A stretch of DNA of 46,521 nucleotides from an uncultured Acidimicrobiales bacterium (GCA_938041035.1 CALHYX010000062.1:1-46521), one strand, 5' to 3'. Positions 24,475 to 33,548 are shown, counted from the first letter of the stretch. Made by a program: numbers and translations. The notes: generated from the sequence alone by a model not told the origin.

Positions 24475-25227
24475 CTACCGAACGGTCTTGGCAAAGCGCT
24501 CCACGCCGGTGAAAAACGACTCGAGCCAGCGGCCGCCGCCGACCTGATACAGCGTTGGCCAATGGGGTGCATCGTCGACCAGTGGTTCGAGCTGGCTCCG
24601 GTGGAAGGCGAGCGCCTGGCGCTTCCGTTCGAGCAGGTCGTCGACCTCCACGGTGGTCTCGAAGCGCTTCTTCGTGCGCAGCCCGAACTGCGACCGCAGG
24701 CTGCCCCTGGCGAGCCGCAGCGTGTCTCGTCCGGGTGGCCACGGCAACGGCATCGCGGGCCAGTGGTTCCAGTACCAGAGCGGGTATTCGAGCAGCGTCC
24801 CGCTCCAGCCCGACCGGGCGATCGCGGCGAGTACGGCCTGGGTGGTGGCGGCGTGGTCGCTGTGGGGGTCCTCGCGTTCGGGGGTGAACATCGAGGTGGC
24901 GCCGGTGCGCTCGAGTTCGCTGATGACGCCGCGGATGATCCGCTCGATGTGATCGCCGACCGCCTGGTCGGGTACGTCGAGAAAGCGGGGTTCCGCGCCG
25001 AGCGCGGCGGACGCCGCGGCCGCTTCGGCCCGCCGGATCTTGGCCAGCTTTTCCGGCGAGAGGAACCGCTCGTGGGAGCGGCTGCCGTCGGTGACGTACA
25101 GCACCGTGGCCTGGGCGCCGGCATCGGTCGACCACATGATGGTGCCGCCCGCGCCCAGCACCTCGTCGTCGGGGTGGGGCGACACCACCAGAATCGGTCC
25201 GGTGAGCGGTGCGACCAGTCGGCTCAT
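24475..25227 (-). CDS. PIG-L family deacetylase
   Basis: Zinc-dependent LmbE/PIG-L-type N-deacetylase, 250 residues. ATG 25227 is chosen from the ATGA overlap with the upstream glycosyltransferase stop (25224-25227) and the immediate SRLVAPLTGPILVVSPHPDDE start. Zinc and catalytic residues are in SPHPDDEVLGAGG (His18, Asp20, Asp21) and the later DPHSDHAATT. Family members remove acetyl groups from N-acetylglucosamine-containing lipids or thiol precursors (MshB, GlcNAc-PI deacetylase). The coupled glycosyltransferase suggests a glycoconjugate that is first glycosylated and then deacetylated; the product is unknown. Confidence 0.9.
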   Translation of the reverse strand: MSRLVAPLTGPILVVSPHPDDEVLGAGGTIMWSTDAGAQATVLYVTDGSRSHERFLSPEKLAKIRRAEAAAASAALGAEPRFLDVPDQAVGDHIERIIRGVISELERTGATSMFTPEREDPHSDHAATTQAVLAAIARSGWSGTLLEYPLWYWNHWPAMPLPWPPGRDTLRLARGSLRSQFGLRTKKRFETTVEVDDLLERKRQALAFHRSQLEPLVDDAPHWPTLYQVGGGRWLESFFTGVERFAKTVR

Positions 25228-26489
25228 GAGAGCAGATCCTCGTACAGTTCGTGGGTGGCGTGCGCGATGCGGTCCCAACCGTAGGGGGCGGCGTGGGCGC
25301 GAGCCGATGCTCGGCGTTGCGCCCGGTCGGTTTCGGAGCGCTCGGCGGTGAGTTCGGCGATGATGGCCCTGGCCAGGGCATCGGCATCGTTGCGGTCCAC
25401 GAGGGTGCCGGCCGACCGGTCCTGAAGCAGTTCGCTCAGCCCACCGACATCGCTGGCGATAGCGGGCACGCCATGCGCCAGCGCCTCGAGAACCGGCATG
25501 CCGAAGGTCTCGCGGATCGACGGGTTCACGCAACATGCGGCGGTGGCGAGTCGGAGCATGGCCTGGTCGTGCGGGAGGGCCCCGACGAACTCGACGGAGT
25601 CGTCGAACGGGCGGGCGAGGGAGCGTAGCCGGGCTTCGTAGCCGTCGTACCACGGTTCGAGCGCGGCGACGGCGGGATCGGCGGCCGCGGGGTCGAGGAA
25701 GTCTGGGGCCGCCGTATTCTCCGCACCGATCAGCACCAGGCGGGCGTCGGGCACCGCAGTGTGGACGGCGCCCCATGCCTCGAGCAGTACGTGCAGCCCT
25801 TTCTCGGGTGAGAGCCGTCCGATGAAGACCACGGTCGGGGGATCGGCCGGCGGCCGGGAGTCGGCGACGACGGGGGCAACGCCGTTGAACAGGGTCGCGC
25901 GTCGGTGGTTGGGCCAGGCCTGGGCGGTGGTGGCCGACACGTAGTCGCTGCATCCGACCAGGGCGTCGGCTGCATGCACCCACCGAGCCGTTCGGCTCGG
26001 CGCGAGTTCGGCGAGCCACTCGCAGTGCATGTGCAGCACGATTCGGGTCGCCGGGTGAGCCCGGCGAGCCCGGATGGCCAACTGGCCAAAGTTCATGACG
26101 TGCACGATCTCCGGGCGGTCGTGGGCCACGGATGCGGCCACCGACGAGGAGAATCGCCTGGCCCACTGCGGAGACGAAAACCAGGGCGCGGCCTCGCGGT
26201 GCAGATCGATACGGTCGAGGCCGCGCGCAATGCGGTTCGTGAAGGCGTCGGCGCCGGAATCGTGGCGAACATGGGTGACGCCGCGGTGCGTCTCGCGTTC
26301 GGACTGACCGTCGGCGCGCGTGGAGTGGACCGTGACGTCGTACGCGTCGGCCAGGCGAACCGAAACCTCGTGCAGCCACAGCGGCACCGCCCCTCCGGGT
26401 TCGGGGAGGGCCAGCGACGACCCCGGCTGGGCGACCAGGGCCACGCGGGGTCGATCGGTTCGGGGGGTGATGTTGGCGGCGATACCCAA
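25224..26489 (-). CDS. GT4-type glycosyltransferase
   Basis: Retaining GT-B glycosyltransferase of family 4, about 421 residues. The N-terminal domain begins RVALVAQPGSSLALPEPGGA with the Gly-rich acceptor loop, and the C-terminal donor domain has VVFIGRLSPEKGLHVLLEAW, VEFVGALPHDQAM and NPSIRETFGMPVLEALAHGVPAIASDVGGLSELL (the E-x7-E motif). The start is uncertain. The frame extends to an ATG at 26558, but that codon lies inside a 41-bp palindrome and would add residues unlike the family; I use TTG 26489, and GTG 26444 is also possible. Its stop overlaps the PIG-L deacetylase start, so the two act together, perhaps on a GlcNAc-containing glycolipid or thiol. Confidence 0.87.
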   Translation of the reverse strand: MGIAANITPRTDRPRVALVAQPGSSLALPEPGGAVPLWLHEVSVRLADAYDVTVHSTRADGQSERETHRGVTHVRHDSGADAFTNRIARGLDRIDLHREAAPWFSSPQWARRFSSSVAASVAHDRPEIVHVMNFGQLAIRARRAHPATRIVLHMHCEWLAELAPSRTARWVHAADALVGCSDYVSATTAQAWPNHRRATLFNGVAPVVADSRPPADPPTVVFIGRLSPEKGLHVLLEAWGAVHTAVPDARLVLIGAENTAAPDFLDPAAADPAVAALEPWYDGYEARLRSLARPFDDSVEFVGALPHDQAMLRLATAACCVNPSIRETFGMPVLEALAHGVPAIASDVGGLSELLQDRSAGTLVDRNDADALARAIIAELTAERSETDRAQRRASARAHAAPYGWDRIAHATHELYEDLLS

Positions 26490-26546
26490 GTGTAGGAAGG
26501 CGGCGCCTACCGGCAGCGAATAGCCCGCGAACCCCCAGATTGCTCG

Positions 26547-26587
26547 CCCGCGAACCATCTGGTGCCTGGCACCAGATGGTTCGCGGG
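26547..26587. repeat. 41-bp near-perfect palindrome (REP-like element or terminator)
   Basis: Two 20-base arms (26547-26566 and 26568-26587) are perfectly complementary around a single T, with the core TGGTGCCTGGCACCA. It lies 9 bases past the coxM stop on the minus strand and just upstream of the glycosyltransferase. No T-run follows, so it is not a typical intrinsic terminator. It resembles repetitive extragenic palindromes; whether it recurs in the genome cannot be seen here. Confidence 0.75.
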
Positions 26588-26595
26588 GTGATGGG

Positions 26596-27414
26596 TTAGC
26601 TGACGCCGGCTTCGGTGAGGGCTCGAAGCACCAGCGTTCGGGCCAGGTGTCCCCGGTAGTCCGCGTCGGCGTTGAGGTCGGTCGGGGGCTCGGTGCCTTC
26701 GGCGGCGAGCGCGGCGGCGTCGGCGGCCGATGCGCCTCCGGCGAGGGCCTCCTCCACCGCGGTCGCCCGCAGCGGAACCGAGCCCATGTTCACCAGGCTC
26801 ACCCCCTTGCCACCGTCGGCCACGCCCACGCCAACGATCGCCCAGTCCTGGGCCCGCCGGTTGAACTTCTGGTAGTTCCAACCCCCGGTGCCACTCGGAA
26901 CGCGAATCTCGGTGAGCATCTCGTCCGGTGCCAGCACCGACTCGAAGTACCCGGTGAAGAACTCGTTCGCCGCGATCTCCCGTGTGCCCGATGGCCCCTG
27001 GGCGACCAGCGTTCCGCCGAGCGCCAACACCGCCGCCGGGAGATCCGATGCCGGGTCACTGTGAGCGAGGGTGCCGCCCAACGTGCCCCGGTGCCGCACC
27101 GACGGATCACCGACCAGCGACGCCACATGCTTGAGCATCGGGCAGGCGTCGGCGAGAACGTCGGAGTTCTCCAACTCGTGGTGCCGGGTCAGCGCGCCGA
27201 TGGCGACGTGACCGTTCTCGGCCCGGATGTAGCGCAGATCGTCGAGGCGACCGACATCGATGACCATGGTCGGTGTCGCCAGTCGGAACTTCATCATCGG
27301 CACCAACGAGTGGCCACCGGCGAGGAGCTTGGATTCGTCGCCGTGTTCGCCCAGCAGGGCGATGGCGTGATCGGCCGACTCGGCGACCTGGTAGTCAAAA
27401 GCGGCGGGAATCAT
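26596..27414 (-). CDS. coxM: Molybdenum hydroxylase FAD-binding medium subunit (CoxM-like)
   Basis: Medium subunit of a xanthine dehydrogenase/CO dehydrogenase-family enzyme, 272 residues. ATG 27414 is chosen from the ATGA overlap with the coxL stop (27411-27414) and the standard MIPAAFDYQVAESADHAIALL start. FAD-binding motifs are AGGHSLVPMMKFR (32 on) and TLGGTLAHSDPASDLPAA (about 107 on). It passes electrons from the iron-sulfur subunit to an acceptor. The order small-large-medium matches form II cox operons. The annotated frame could extend upstream to 27714, but that part is the shadow of coxL. Confidence 0.94.
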   Translation of the reverse strand: MIPAAFDYQVAESADHAIALLGEHGDESKLLAGGHSLVPMMKFRLATPTMVIDVGRLDDLRYIRAENGHVAIGALTRHHELENSDVLADACPMLKHVASLVGDPSVRHRGTLGGTLAHSDPASDLPAAVLALGGTLVAQGPSGTREIAANEFFTGYFESVLAPDEMLTEIRVPSGTGGWNYQKFNRRAQDWAIVGVGVADGGKGVSLVNMGSVPLRATAVEEALAGGASAADAAALAAEGTEPPTDLNADADYRGHLARTLVLRALTEAGVS

Positions 27415-29780
27415 GCCTGGCCTCCGTTCTTGGCGGCGTCGATAGTTCGCCACACCCGTTGCGGGGTCGCGGGCATTGCCATGTCGCGCACGCCGTGGTG
27501 GGACAAGGCGTCGACCACGGCGTTCACCGCGGCGGCCGCCGAGCCGATCGTGCCGGCCTCGCCGACCCCCTTGACGCCGAGCGGATTGCTGGTCGAGGTG
27601 GTGGTCGTGGAATCGGTGCGGATGTTCGGAACCTCCGCGGCCGAAGGCACCAGATAATCCATGAACGACGGGTTCAGCGGGTTGCCGTCCGCGTCGTACA
27701 CCGCGTCCTCCCACAGCGCCTGGGCGACACCCTGTACGACACCGCCGTGCACCTGGCCTTCCACGATCAACGGATTGATCTGTTGGCCACAGTCGTCGAC
27801 GGCGACGTAATCGATCATCTCGACCTCGCCGGTGTCCTCATCGACCTCGACCACACAGACGTGGGTGCCGAACGGGAACGCGAAGTTGGGCGGGTCGTAG
27901 GTGACCGCCTCGTTCAGGTTCGGTTCCATACCCTCGGGCAGGTCGTGGGCGGTGAAGGCCGCGAACCCCATGGTTTGGATCGGGGTGGCGGTGTCCGGTG
28001 AGCCGGCGACCTGGAGGTTGCCGTCCTCGAGCACGATGTCGTCGACCGACGCCTCGAGCTGGTGGGCGGCGAGCGCTTTGCATTTATCGATGAGCTTGTC
28101 GACCGCCATCGCAATCGCCACACCGCCGACCGCCAGGGATCGCGACCCGTAGGTGTCGAGGCCGAGCGGACTGAGCGCGGTGTCGGAGTGCAGCACGGTG
28201 ACGTCGGCGGGATCGATACCCATCTTGTCGGCGACGATCATCGACCAACTGGTCTCGTGGCCCTGGCCGTGCGGGGTGGACCCGCTCACCACCTCGACCT
28301 TGCCCGTGGGCAACATGCGCACGGTGGCGTGCTCCCAACCGCCCGCGCCATAGCCGAGGTCACCCAGCGCCCGACTGGGAGCCAGGCCGCAGATCTCGAC
28401 GTAGGTGCACAGGCCGATACCGAGTTGCTTCGATTCACCCGCTTCGCGCCGACGCGCCTGCTCGGCCCGTAGCTCATCGTATTTGGCGAGGTCGAGAGCC
28501 AGGTCGAGGTTCGGGGTGTAGTGACCCGAGTCGAAGGTGAGTCCGGCCGGGTTGTCCCAGTTCTCGAACTTCTCGCCGCCGTTGATGTAGTTGCGGCGCC
28601 GAATTTCGGCCGGGTCGATACCGACCTCGGCGGCCAACATGTCCATCGCCCGTTCGATGGCGTAGCTCGCCTCGGGGCGGCCCGCGCCGCGGTAGGCGTC
28701 GGTTGGCGTCTTATTGGTGAAGAAGCCCTCGCACGTAAAGCTGAAGGCGGGCGCCTCGTAGACACCGTGATAGAGGAACGAACCGAGCAGGGGAGTGCCC
28801 GGGGTGATGAGCTGCATGTAGGCGCCCATGTCAGCGTCGATTTTCACCCGGATGGCGGTGATCTTGCCGTCGGCGTCGGAGCCGATCTCGACGTGTTGTT
28901 CCTGGCCGCGCCCGTGGGTGGTCGACCCGGCCGCCTCGGTGCGGGTCTCGGTCCACCGGACCGGTTTGCCCAGCTTCTGGGCCAGCGCCACCGCGAGGAT
29001 CTCATCGGCGTTGATGTTCAGTTTGGCGCCGAACCCACCGCCGACCGCCGGCGCGATCACCCGGATCATCTGTTCGGGAATGCCTGTGGTCGCCGCCACC
29101 ATCACCCGCAGGATGTGGGGCACCTGGGTCGCCGAGTACAGCGTGATGTCGCCGCCGTGCGGCGACGGCACGGCGAGCACGCCCCGCGGCTCCATGGCCG
29201 AGGGAATGAGTCGCTGTTGGATGTAGGTGGCCTCGACCTTGTGCGCCGACCCGTCGAGCGCGGCCTGCACGCCGTCGGGGTTCTCGTCGATCGCCCAGGT
29301 GTAGGCCTTATTCGTGCCGAGCTCGGGGTGGGCGAGCTTTTCGTCGGCCACCGCATCGGTGAGCGATGCCACGACGGGGAGCGGCTCGTACTCTACGACG
29401 ACGTGTTCGACCGCGTCGGCGGCCTCGTAGCGGCTTTCGGCCAGCACGACGGCCACGATGTCGCCAACGTAGCGGGCTTCGTCGACGGCGACCGGGTAGT
29501 GCGGCGGGTTCAACATGTCGGGCGTGACCGGCCACGCACACGGCAGCGGGGCGATCCAGTAGCCCTCGGTGAGATCCTTGCCCGAGTACGCGGCGACCAC
29601 GCCGGGTTGCTCCAGGGCCGCAGAGAGGTCGACCGAGGCGATCGCGGCGTGGGCCTGGGTGCTGCGAACCATGCCCATCCAGAGCTGGCCGGCGACCTGA
29701 ATGTCGTCGATGTACTTACCCTCGCCGGTGAGCAGCTTGGGGTCTTCCTTACGGAGGAGTCGGCTTCCGATGACGCTCAT
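27411..29780 (-). CDS. coxL: Molybdenum hydroxylase large subunit, form II CoxL-like
   Basis: Catalytic molybdopterin-cytosine-dinucleotide subunit, 789 residues. It opens with IGSRLLRKEDPKLLTGEGKYIDDI, the usual start. The active-site loop is AYRGAGR (362-368), which defines form II; true CO dehydrogenase (form I) has AYxCSFR with the Cys that binds copper. The catalytic Glu is E741 in GVKGVGEAGTIGS. Form II enzymes include aldehyde and other hydroxylases, and CO oxidation is doubtful for them. The stop overlaps coxM by 4 bases and the start is one base after the coxS stop. No coxD/E/F/G maturation genes are in the window. The divergent oxygenase gene suggests aldehydes as substrates (inference). 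Confidence 0.94.
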   Translation of the reverse strand: MSVIGSRLLRKEDPKLLTGEGKYIDDIQVAGQLWMGMVRSTQAHAAIASVDLSAALEQPGVVAAYSGKDLTEGYWIAPLPCAWPVTPDMLNPPHYPVAVDEARYVGDIVAVVLAESRYEAADAVEHVVVEYEPLPVVASLTDAVADEKLAHPELGTNKAYTWAIDENPDGVQAALDGSAHKVEATYIQQRLIPSAMEPRGVLAVPSPHGGDITLYSATQVPHILRVMVAATTGIPEQMIRVIAPAVGGGFGAKLNINADEILAVALAQKLGKPVRWTETRTEAAGSTTHGRGQEQHVEIGSDADGKITAIRVKIDADMGAYMQLITPGTPLLGSFLYHGVYEAPAFSFTCEGFFTNKTPTDAYRGAGRPEASYAIERAMDMLAAEVGIDPAEIRRRNYINGGEKFENWDNPAGLTFDSGHYTPNLDLALDLAKYDELRAEQARRREAGESKQLGIGLCTYVEICGLAPSRALGDLGYGAGGWEHATVRMLPTGKVEVVSGSTPHGQGHETSWSMIVADKMGIDPADVTVLHSDTALSPLGLDTYGSRSLAVGGVAIAMAVDKLIDKCKALAAHQLEASVDDIVLEDGNLQVAGSPDTATPIQTMGFAAFTAHDLPEGMEPNLNEAVTYDPPNFAFPFGTHVCVVEVDEDTGEVEMIDYVAVDDCGQQINPLIVEGQVHGGVVQGVAQALWEDAVYDADGNPLNPSFMDYLVPSAAEVPNIRTDSTTTTSTSNPLGVKGVGEAGTIGSAAAAVNAVVDALSHHGVRDMAMPATPQRVWRTIDAAKNGGQA

Positions 29781-29781
29781 T

Positions 29782-30243
29782 TCAGGCTCCCTTCGACGCG
29801 CAGTCGAGTACGGACTTCACGATGTTGTGGTAGCCGGTGCACCGGCAGAGGTTGCCCTCGAGCCCCTCGCGGACCTCGGCTTCGCTCGGGTCGGCGTTCT
29901 CGTTGAGGAACGACGTGGCGGCCATGACCATGCCGGGTGTGCAGTACCCGCACTGCAGACCGTGGTTTTCCATGAACGCCTGCTGCATGGGATGCAGTCC
30001 GTCGCCCGATGCCATGCCCTCGATGGTGGTGAGGTCGGCGCCGTTGGCCTGGACGGCGAGCAGCGTGCAGCTCTTCGCCGACTGGCCGTCGATGTGAATG
30101 GTGCATGCACCGCAGGACGACGTGTCGCAACCAACGTTGGTCCCGGTGAGTCCGAGGTCGTCGCGAATGTGATGCACCAGGAGGGTTCTGGGTTCGACCT
30201 CCGATGTGTGCGTCGTGCCATTGATGGTGATCTGTACTTCCAC
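29782..30243 (-). CDS. coxS: Molybdenum hydroxylase [2Fe-2S] small subunit (CoxS-like)
   Basis: Electron-transfer subunit with two [2Fe-2S] clusters, 153 residues. GTG 30243 is chosen because GGGGGAA lies just upstream and the frame then opens [20 protein letters not shown], as in the family. Plant-type ferredoxin Cys are C39, C44, C47 and C59 ([22 protein letters not shown] spacing); the second cluster uses C98 and C101 (QCGYCTPGM) and C133/C135 (NLCRCTGY). It is the first gene of the coxSLM operon, whose promoter must lie in the 193-bp region shared with the divergent oxygenase gene. Confidence 0.95.
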   Translation of the reverse strand: MEVQITINGTTHTSEVEPRTLLVHHIRDDLGLTGTNVGCDTSSCGACTIHIDGQSAKSCTLLAVQANGADLTTIEGMASGDGLHPMQQAFMENHGLQCGYCTPGMVMAATSFLNENADPSEAEVREGLEGNLCRCTGYHNIVKSVLDCASKGA

Positions 30244-30436
30244 GCTTCCCCCTGCTGGTGCTCGGTCGATGCTCATCATTGCCGCGATCGGCGGCCTGTG
30301 CCACACGTCACTTCGACGGGTGTGGGCAGGAATCGGTCGCCCGGGAATTTCCACCCGGCCGCCGTCCGCGAGTAGCCAGGGGATAGCGAGTCCCAGCCCG
30401 TTGTCGGGGCGGGGGATGAAACCGGGGAGCGCACAC

Positions 30437-32086
30437 ATGCCGGACAACACAGGGCAAGGCCGGCCCCACGCCGGGCCGGCTCGCATCGCGGGTCAAGGCG
30501 CACGGGCGACTGGGCGCACCACGAAGCACGTGCCGCCGGCCGGGGTTGAGGCGCTCGTGGCTCGGCGCACCGTCCTGCAGGGACTGTTGGCCGGAGGGGC
30601 CGCCGCCGTTTTGGCCGCATGCGGTAGCGATGCGACGACGGCCAGCCCGCCCGCAACCGCCGCGCCCAGCACGACCGCTGGATCGCCGCCGACTCCGGCG
30701 CCGACCAGTCCGCCCCCGAGCGTCGCGCCCACGACGGCGCCGCCCGCCACCTACCCGGCGATGGATCCGAACGTGGACTGGTGGCTGCAGGGCGGGTATG
30801 CCCCGGTGGCGGAGGAACGCGAGTTGTTCGACCTCGAGGTCGTCGGGTCGCTGCCACCCGAGCTCACCGGCTTGTACGTGCGGAACGGTTCGAACCCGAT
30901 CGACCCGAGCGGGCACTGGTTCTTTGGGGCGGGCATGGTGCACGGGGTTTCGATCGCGGGCGGAGAGGCCCTCTGGTACCGCAACCGCTACGTTTCGACA
31001 CCCAAGCTGCGGGGCGAGGATGGCGGTGCGGCCCCCGGCGCCGACGTCGGGCACAGCAACGTCTCGGTGTTCGAACACGGTGGCCGGTTGTTGTCGAGCG
31101 GCGAGGTCGGTTGGCCCTACGAGCTGACGGCGACCGATCTGTCCACCGTGGGACCCGACAACTTCGCCGGTGGCATCGGCCCCAACTTCACCGCTCACCC
31201 CAAGCGCGACCCCGACACCGGGCTGCTCCACGCGTTCGGCTACGGATTCCTCGGCGACGATCTCTTGACCTACTTCGTGATCTCCGCCGACGGTCGCGAC
31301 GTGGTGCACTCGAGCCGGGTCGCGGTCGGTGCCTCGACCATGATCCACGACTTCGCCATCACCGACCGCGACGTCGTCTTCTGGGAAGGGCCGGTGCTGT
31401 TCGATCTCGACGCGGCGATCGCCGGCGCCGCGATCCCGTATAACTGGTCGCCGGACTACGGCTCCCGGGTGGGGGTCATGCCGCTCGGGGGTGATGGCGC
31501 CGACATCCGGTGGGTGGAGGTGGACAACGGCTACGCGTTCCACGGAACCAACGCCCGGCGCGAGGGTGACGTCATCCACCTCGACCTCTCCCGGGTGCGC
31601 GAAGCCTTCAGCGAATCCGACGGTGGTCCGCCGACGCTCACCCGCTGGAGCATCGACACATCGGGTGCGGAGCTCACGATCTCGGCCGAGGTGTTGAGCG
31701 ATCTCCCTCTCGACTTTCCGAGTATCGACAGACGCTTCACCGGACGGCCGCACTCGACCGCGTTCTACGCCCAGGCGGAAGGGTCGCTCGAGGCGGGCGT
31801 GCGGTTCCCCGGCCTCGTCGCCTACAACGTGGCCACCGGGGGCATCGACCGGTGGGAGTCGGGGCCCGCCCTCCAGCCGGGCGAGCCGTACTTCGTGGCC
31901 GCCGGGGCGGATGCCGGTGAGGCCGAGGGGTGGCTGCTCACCTATGCCTACGAAGCGAGCACGGACACGAGCCGCCTCGTCGTGCTCGATGCGACCAACG
32001 TGAGCGCCGGACCCGTCGCCCAGGTGCTCCTGCCCCATCGGGTGCCGTTCGGCTTTCACGGCACCTTCGTGGCGACCCAGGCGTAG
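30437..32086 (+). CDS. Carotenoid/stilbene cleavage oxygenase family protein with Tat-lipoprotein signal
   Basis: RPE65/carotenoid-cleavage-oxygenase family, about 549 residues. ATG 30437 is used because GGGGAG lies 7 bases upstream. The 40-residue n-region leads to [21 protein letters not shown]: a twin-arginine motif (Arg43-Arg44) and a lipobox ending in Cys62, then a Pro/Thr/Ala linker of ~40 residues. The seven-bladed propeller has all four iron-binding histidines: His254 (TAHPKRD), His304 (MIHDFAI), His369 (AFHGTN) and His541 (GFHGTF). Family members cleave carbon-carbon double bonds of carotenoids or hydroxystilbenes to two aldehydes. Export as a Tat-folded lipoprotein is unusual for the family. 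It is divergent from the form II cox operon. Confidence 0.9.
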   Translation: MPDNTGQGRPHAGPARIAGQGARATGRTTKHVPPAGVEALVARRTVLQGLLAGGAAAVLAACGSDATTASPPATAAPSTTAGSPPTPAPTSPPPSVAPTTAPPATYPAMDPNVDWWLQGGYAPVAEERELFDLEVVGSLPPELTGLYVRNGSNPIDPSGHWFFGAGMVHGVSIAGGEALWYRNRYVSTPKLRGEDGGAAPGADVGHSNVSVFEHGGRLLSSGEVGWPYELTATDLSTVGPDNFAGGIGPNFTAHPKRDPDTGLLHAFGYGFLGDDLLTYFVISADGRDVVHSSRVAVGASTMIHDFAITDRDVVFWEGPVLFDLDAAIAGAAIPYNWSPDYGSRVGVMPLGGDGADIRWVEVDNGYAFHGTNARREGDVIHLDLSRVREAFSESDGGPPTLTRWSIDTSGAELTISAEVLSDLPLDFPSIDRRFTGRPHSTAFYAQAEGSLEAGVRFPGLVAYNVATGGIDRWESGPALQPGEPYFVAAGADAGEAEGWLLTYAYEASTDTSRLVVLDATNVSAGPVAQVLLPHRVPFGFHGTFVATQA

Positions 32087-32229
32087 ATCGTTCGACACCG
32101 GTACACGGGGCACGCAGCGCCGGTGAAAGTCAGGCGCCGGCCGGTGCGGAATAGCGGACCGCCGTCCGCGGTTTCCAGTGGTGAGCCTTCCCCCTGGGTT
32201 CACCTCCAAGACTGAAACGAGTACCGCCC

Positions 32230-32622
32230 ATGGCAACCACCGACATCACCAAGGAAACCTTCGAAGAGACCGTGCTCGCTGACGGCACCGTGCTCGTCGA
32301 CTTCTGGGCCAGCTGGTGCGGCCCCTGCCGGTCCTTCGCCCCGGTCTTCGAAGCGTCGTCGGAGGCCCACCCGGACGCGACCTTCGTCAAGGTCGACACC
32401 GAAGCCGAACAAGAGCTCTCCGGAGCCCTGGGTATCCAGTCGATTCCCACCCTCATGATCTTCCGCGACGGCATCCAGGTCTTCTCCCAGCCGGGAGCGA
32501 TGAGCCAGGAGTCCCTCGACGATCTCATCGCCAAGGTCGGCGAGCTCGACATGGACGATGTGCGGCGCCAGATCGCCGAACAAGCCGACGGCCACGAGCA
32601 CGGCGAGCACTGCAACCACTAG
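32230..32622 (+). CDS. trxA: Thioredoxin with His-rich C-terminal tail
   Basis: 130 residues, cytosolic. The redox site is FWASWCGPCRSFAPVF (Cys30, Cys33), and the cis-Pro is in IQSIPTLMIFRDG. The Trx fold ends near residue 108, and the C-terminus continues with a charged helix and a metal-binding-like tail, DGHEHGEHCNH, which holds four His and a Cys. Thioredoxins normally end at ~105-110, so the tail is an addition. It could reduce CysH in sulfate assimilation or other partners. No good ribosome site is seen. Placed just upstream of, and convergent with, the amidohydrolase genes. Confidence 0.93.
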   Translation: MATTDITKETFEETVLADGTVLVDFWASWCGPCRSFAPVFEASSEAHPDATFVKVDTEAEQELSGALGIQSIPTLMIFRDGIQVFSQPGAMSQESLDDLIAKVGELDMDDVRRQIAEQADGHEHGEHCNH

Positions 32623-32666
32623 TCGAGCGACAACCAATATCCCCTCCGACGCCCGTCGGCGTTCCC

Positions 32667-33533
32667 TCAGTCGAGTTGGAGCACCCGGCGGGCGTTGTCG
32701 CGCAGGAACTTTGGCCACACGTCGTCTTTGAACTCGACGTTGGGCATGTCGGTCATGATCCGATCGAGCGACAGGCCCATCGGGAAGTACCCGGCGTAGA
32801 TGATGCGATCGGCGCCTCGGGTGTTGGCGTAATCGATGATCGCCTGCGGGTAGTACTTCGGCGCGAACGCCGAGGTCGAGTAGTGCAGGTTGGGCCACTT
32901 CAGCATCAGCTTGACCATCAGGTCCTGCCACGGCTCGCAGCCGTGCCGGGTGATGAACACCAGCTCGGGGAAGTCGTACATGACCTGATCGATGAGCTCG
33001 ACGTGCTGGCACGCCATCGGCACCCGCGGCCCCGGCACCCCCGCGCAGACGAAGATGGGTACACCGAGCTCCACGCACTTGGCGTAGATCGGGTAGAACT
33101 TCGCGTCGTTGATCGGCACCTGCGGTAGACACCCCGCGGGAAACGCGCCGAAGGCCTTCACGCCGAATTCCTCGTGCAGGCGCACCATCTTGCGCACCTC
33201 GTCCATACCGTTGTTGGGGTCGACGCTCGCCGACGGGATGAACCGGTCGGGATGACGGCGCAGGGCCTCGGCGTAGGTGTCGCCCTCGCAGCCGACCAGT
33301 CCCTGGGCGACACCCAGGCGGTCCATCTCACCGAGGGTCACATCGATGGGGTCGGTCTCGGCGCCGTAGAGCTCCTTGGGCACGTTCTTGAACATGTACT
33401 CGACGGGAAACTCGAAGTCCTCGTTCGACTGCGCGTCCTTGGTTTGGGCCCGGATGAAGTCGTATTGCGAGAAGTCCTTGTGCGGGAACCCGATCATCGT
33501 GTCGATGATGCCGATATCGGTGGGCATGGCCAT
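32667..33533 (-). CDS. Amidohydrolase-2 family protein, shorter paralogue
   Basis: 288 residues, related to the ACMSD/gamma-resorcylate decarboxylase superfamily (TIM barrel). Seen: a DPNNGMDEVRKMVRLHEEFGVKAFGAFPAG strand-helix unit, FVCAGVPGPRVP, ITRHGCEPWQDLMVKLMLKWPNLHYSTSAFAPKYYP and the C-terminal FKDDVWPKFLRDNARRVLQLD, the last typical of this family. The N-terminal metal-binding HxH is absent: the strand reads GIIDTMIGFPHKD. The His in ITRHGCEPW is kept. It may therefore be metal-free or use other ligands. It follows the other amidohydrolase by 15 bases on the same strand, so both probably act in one pathway or complex. Substrate unknown. Confidence 0.82.
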   Translation of the reverse strand: MAMPTDIGIIDTMIGFPHKDFSQYDFIRAQTKDAQSNEDFEFPVEYMFKNVPKELYGAETDPIDVTLGEMDRLGVAQGLVGCEGDTYAEALRRHPDRFIPSASVDPNNGMDEVRKMVRLHEEFGVKAFGAFPAGCLPQVPINDAKFYPIYAKCVELGVPIFVCAGVPGPRVPMACQHVELIDQVMYDFPELVFITRHGCEPWQDLMVKLMLKWPNLHYSTSAFAPKYYPQAIIDYANTRGADRIIYAGYFPMGLSLDRIMTDMPNVEFKDDVWPKFLRDNARRVLQLD

Positions 33534-33548
33534 GGTTGTCTCGCGTTT

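Noticed and set aside
26558..26558. ATG as the start of the glycosyltransferase
   Set aside because: It lies inside the 41-bp palindrome with no ribosome site, and the extra N-terminal residues do not fit the GT-B fold.
27411..29780. Carbon monoxide dehydrogenase
   Set aside because: The active-site loop is AYRGAGR (form II), not the AYxCSFR of copper-molybdenum CO dehydrogenase; CO oxidation is therefore not claimed.
30308..32236. A 642-codon open frame opposite the carotenoid-type oxygenase
   Set aside because: Composition is Arg/Val/Gly-rich with no motif; the plus strand has all four iron-binding histidines.
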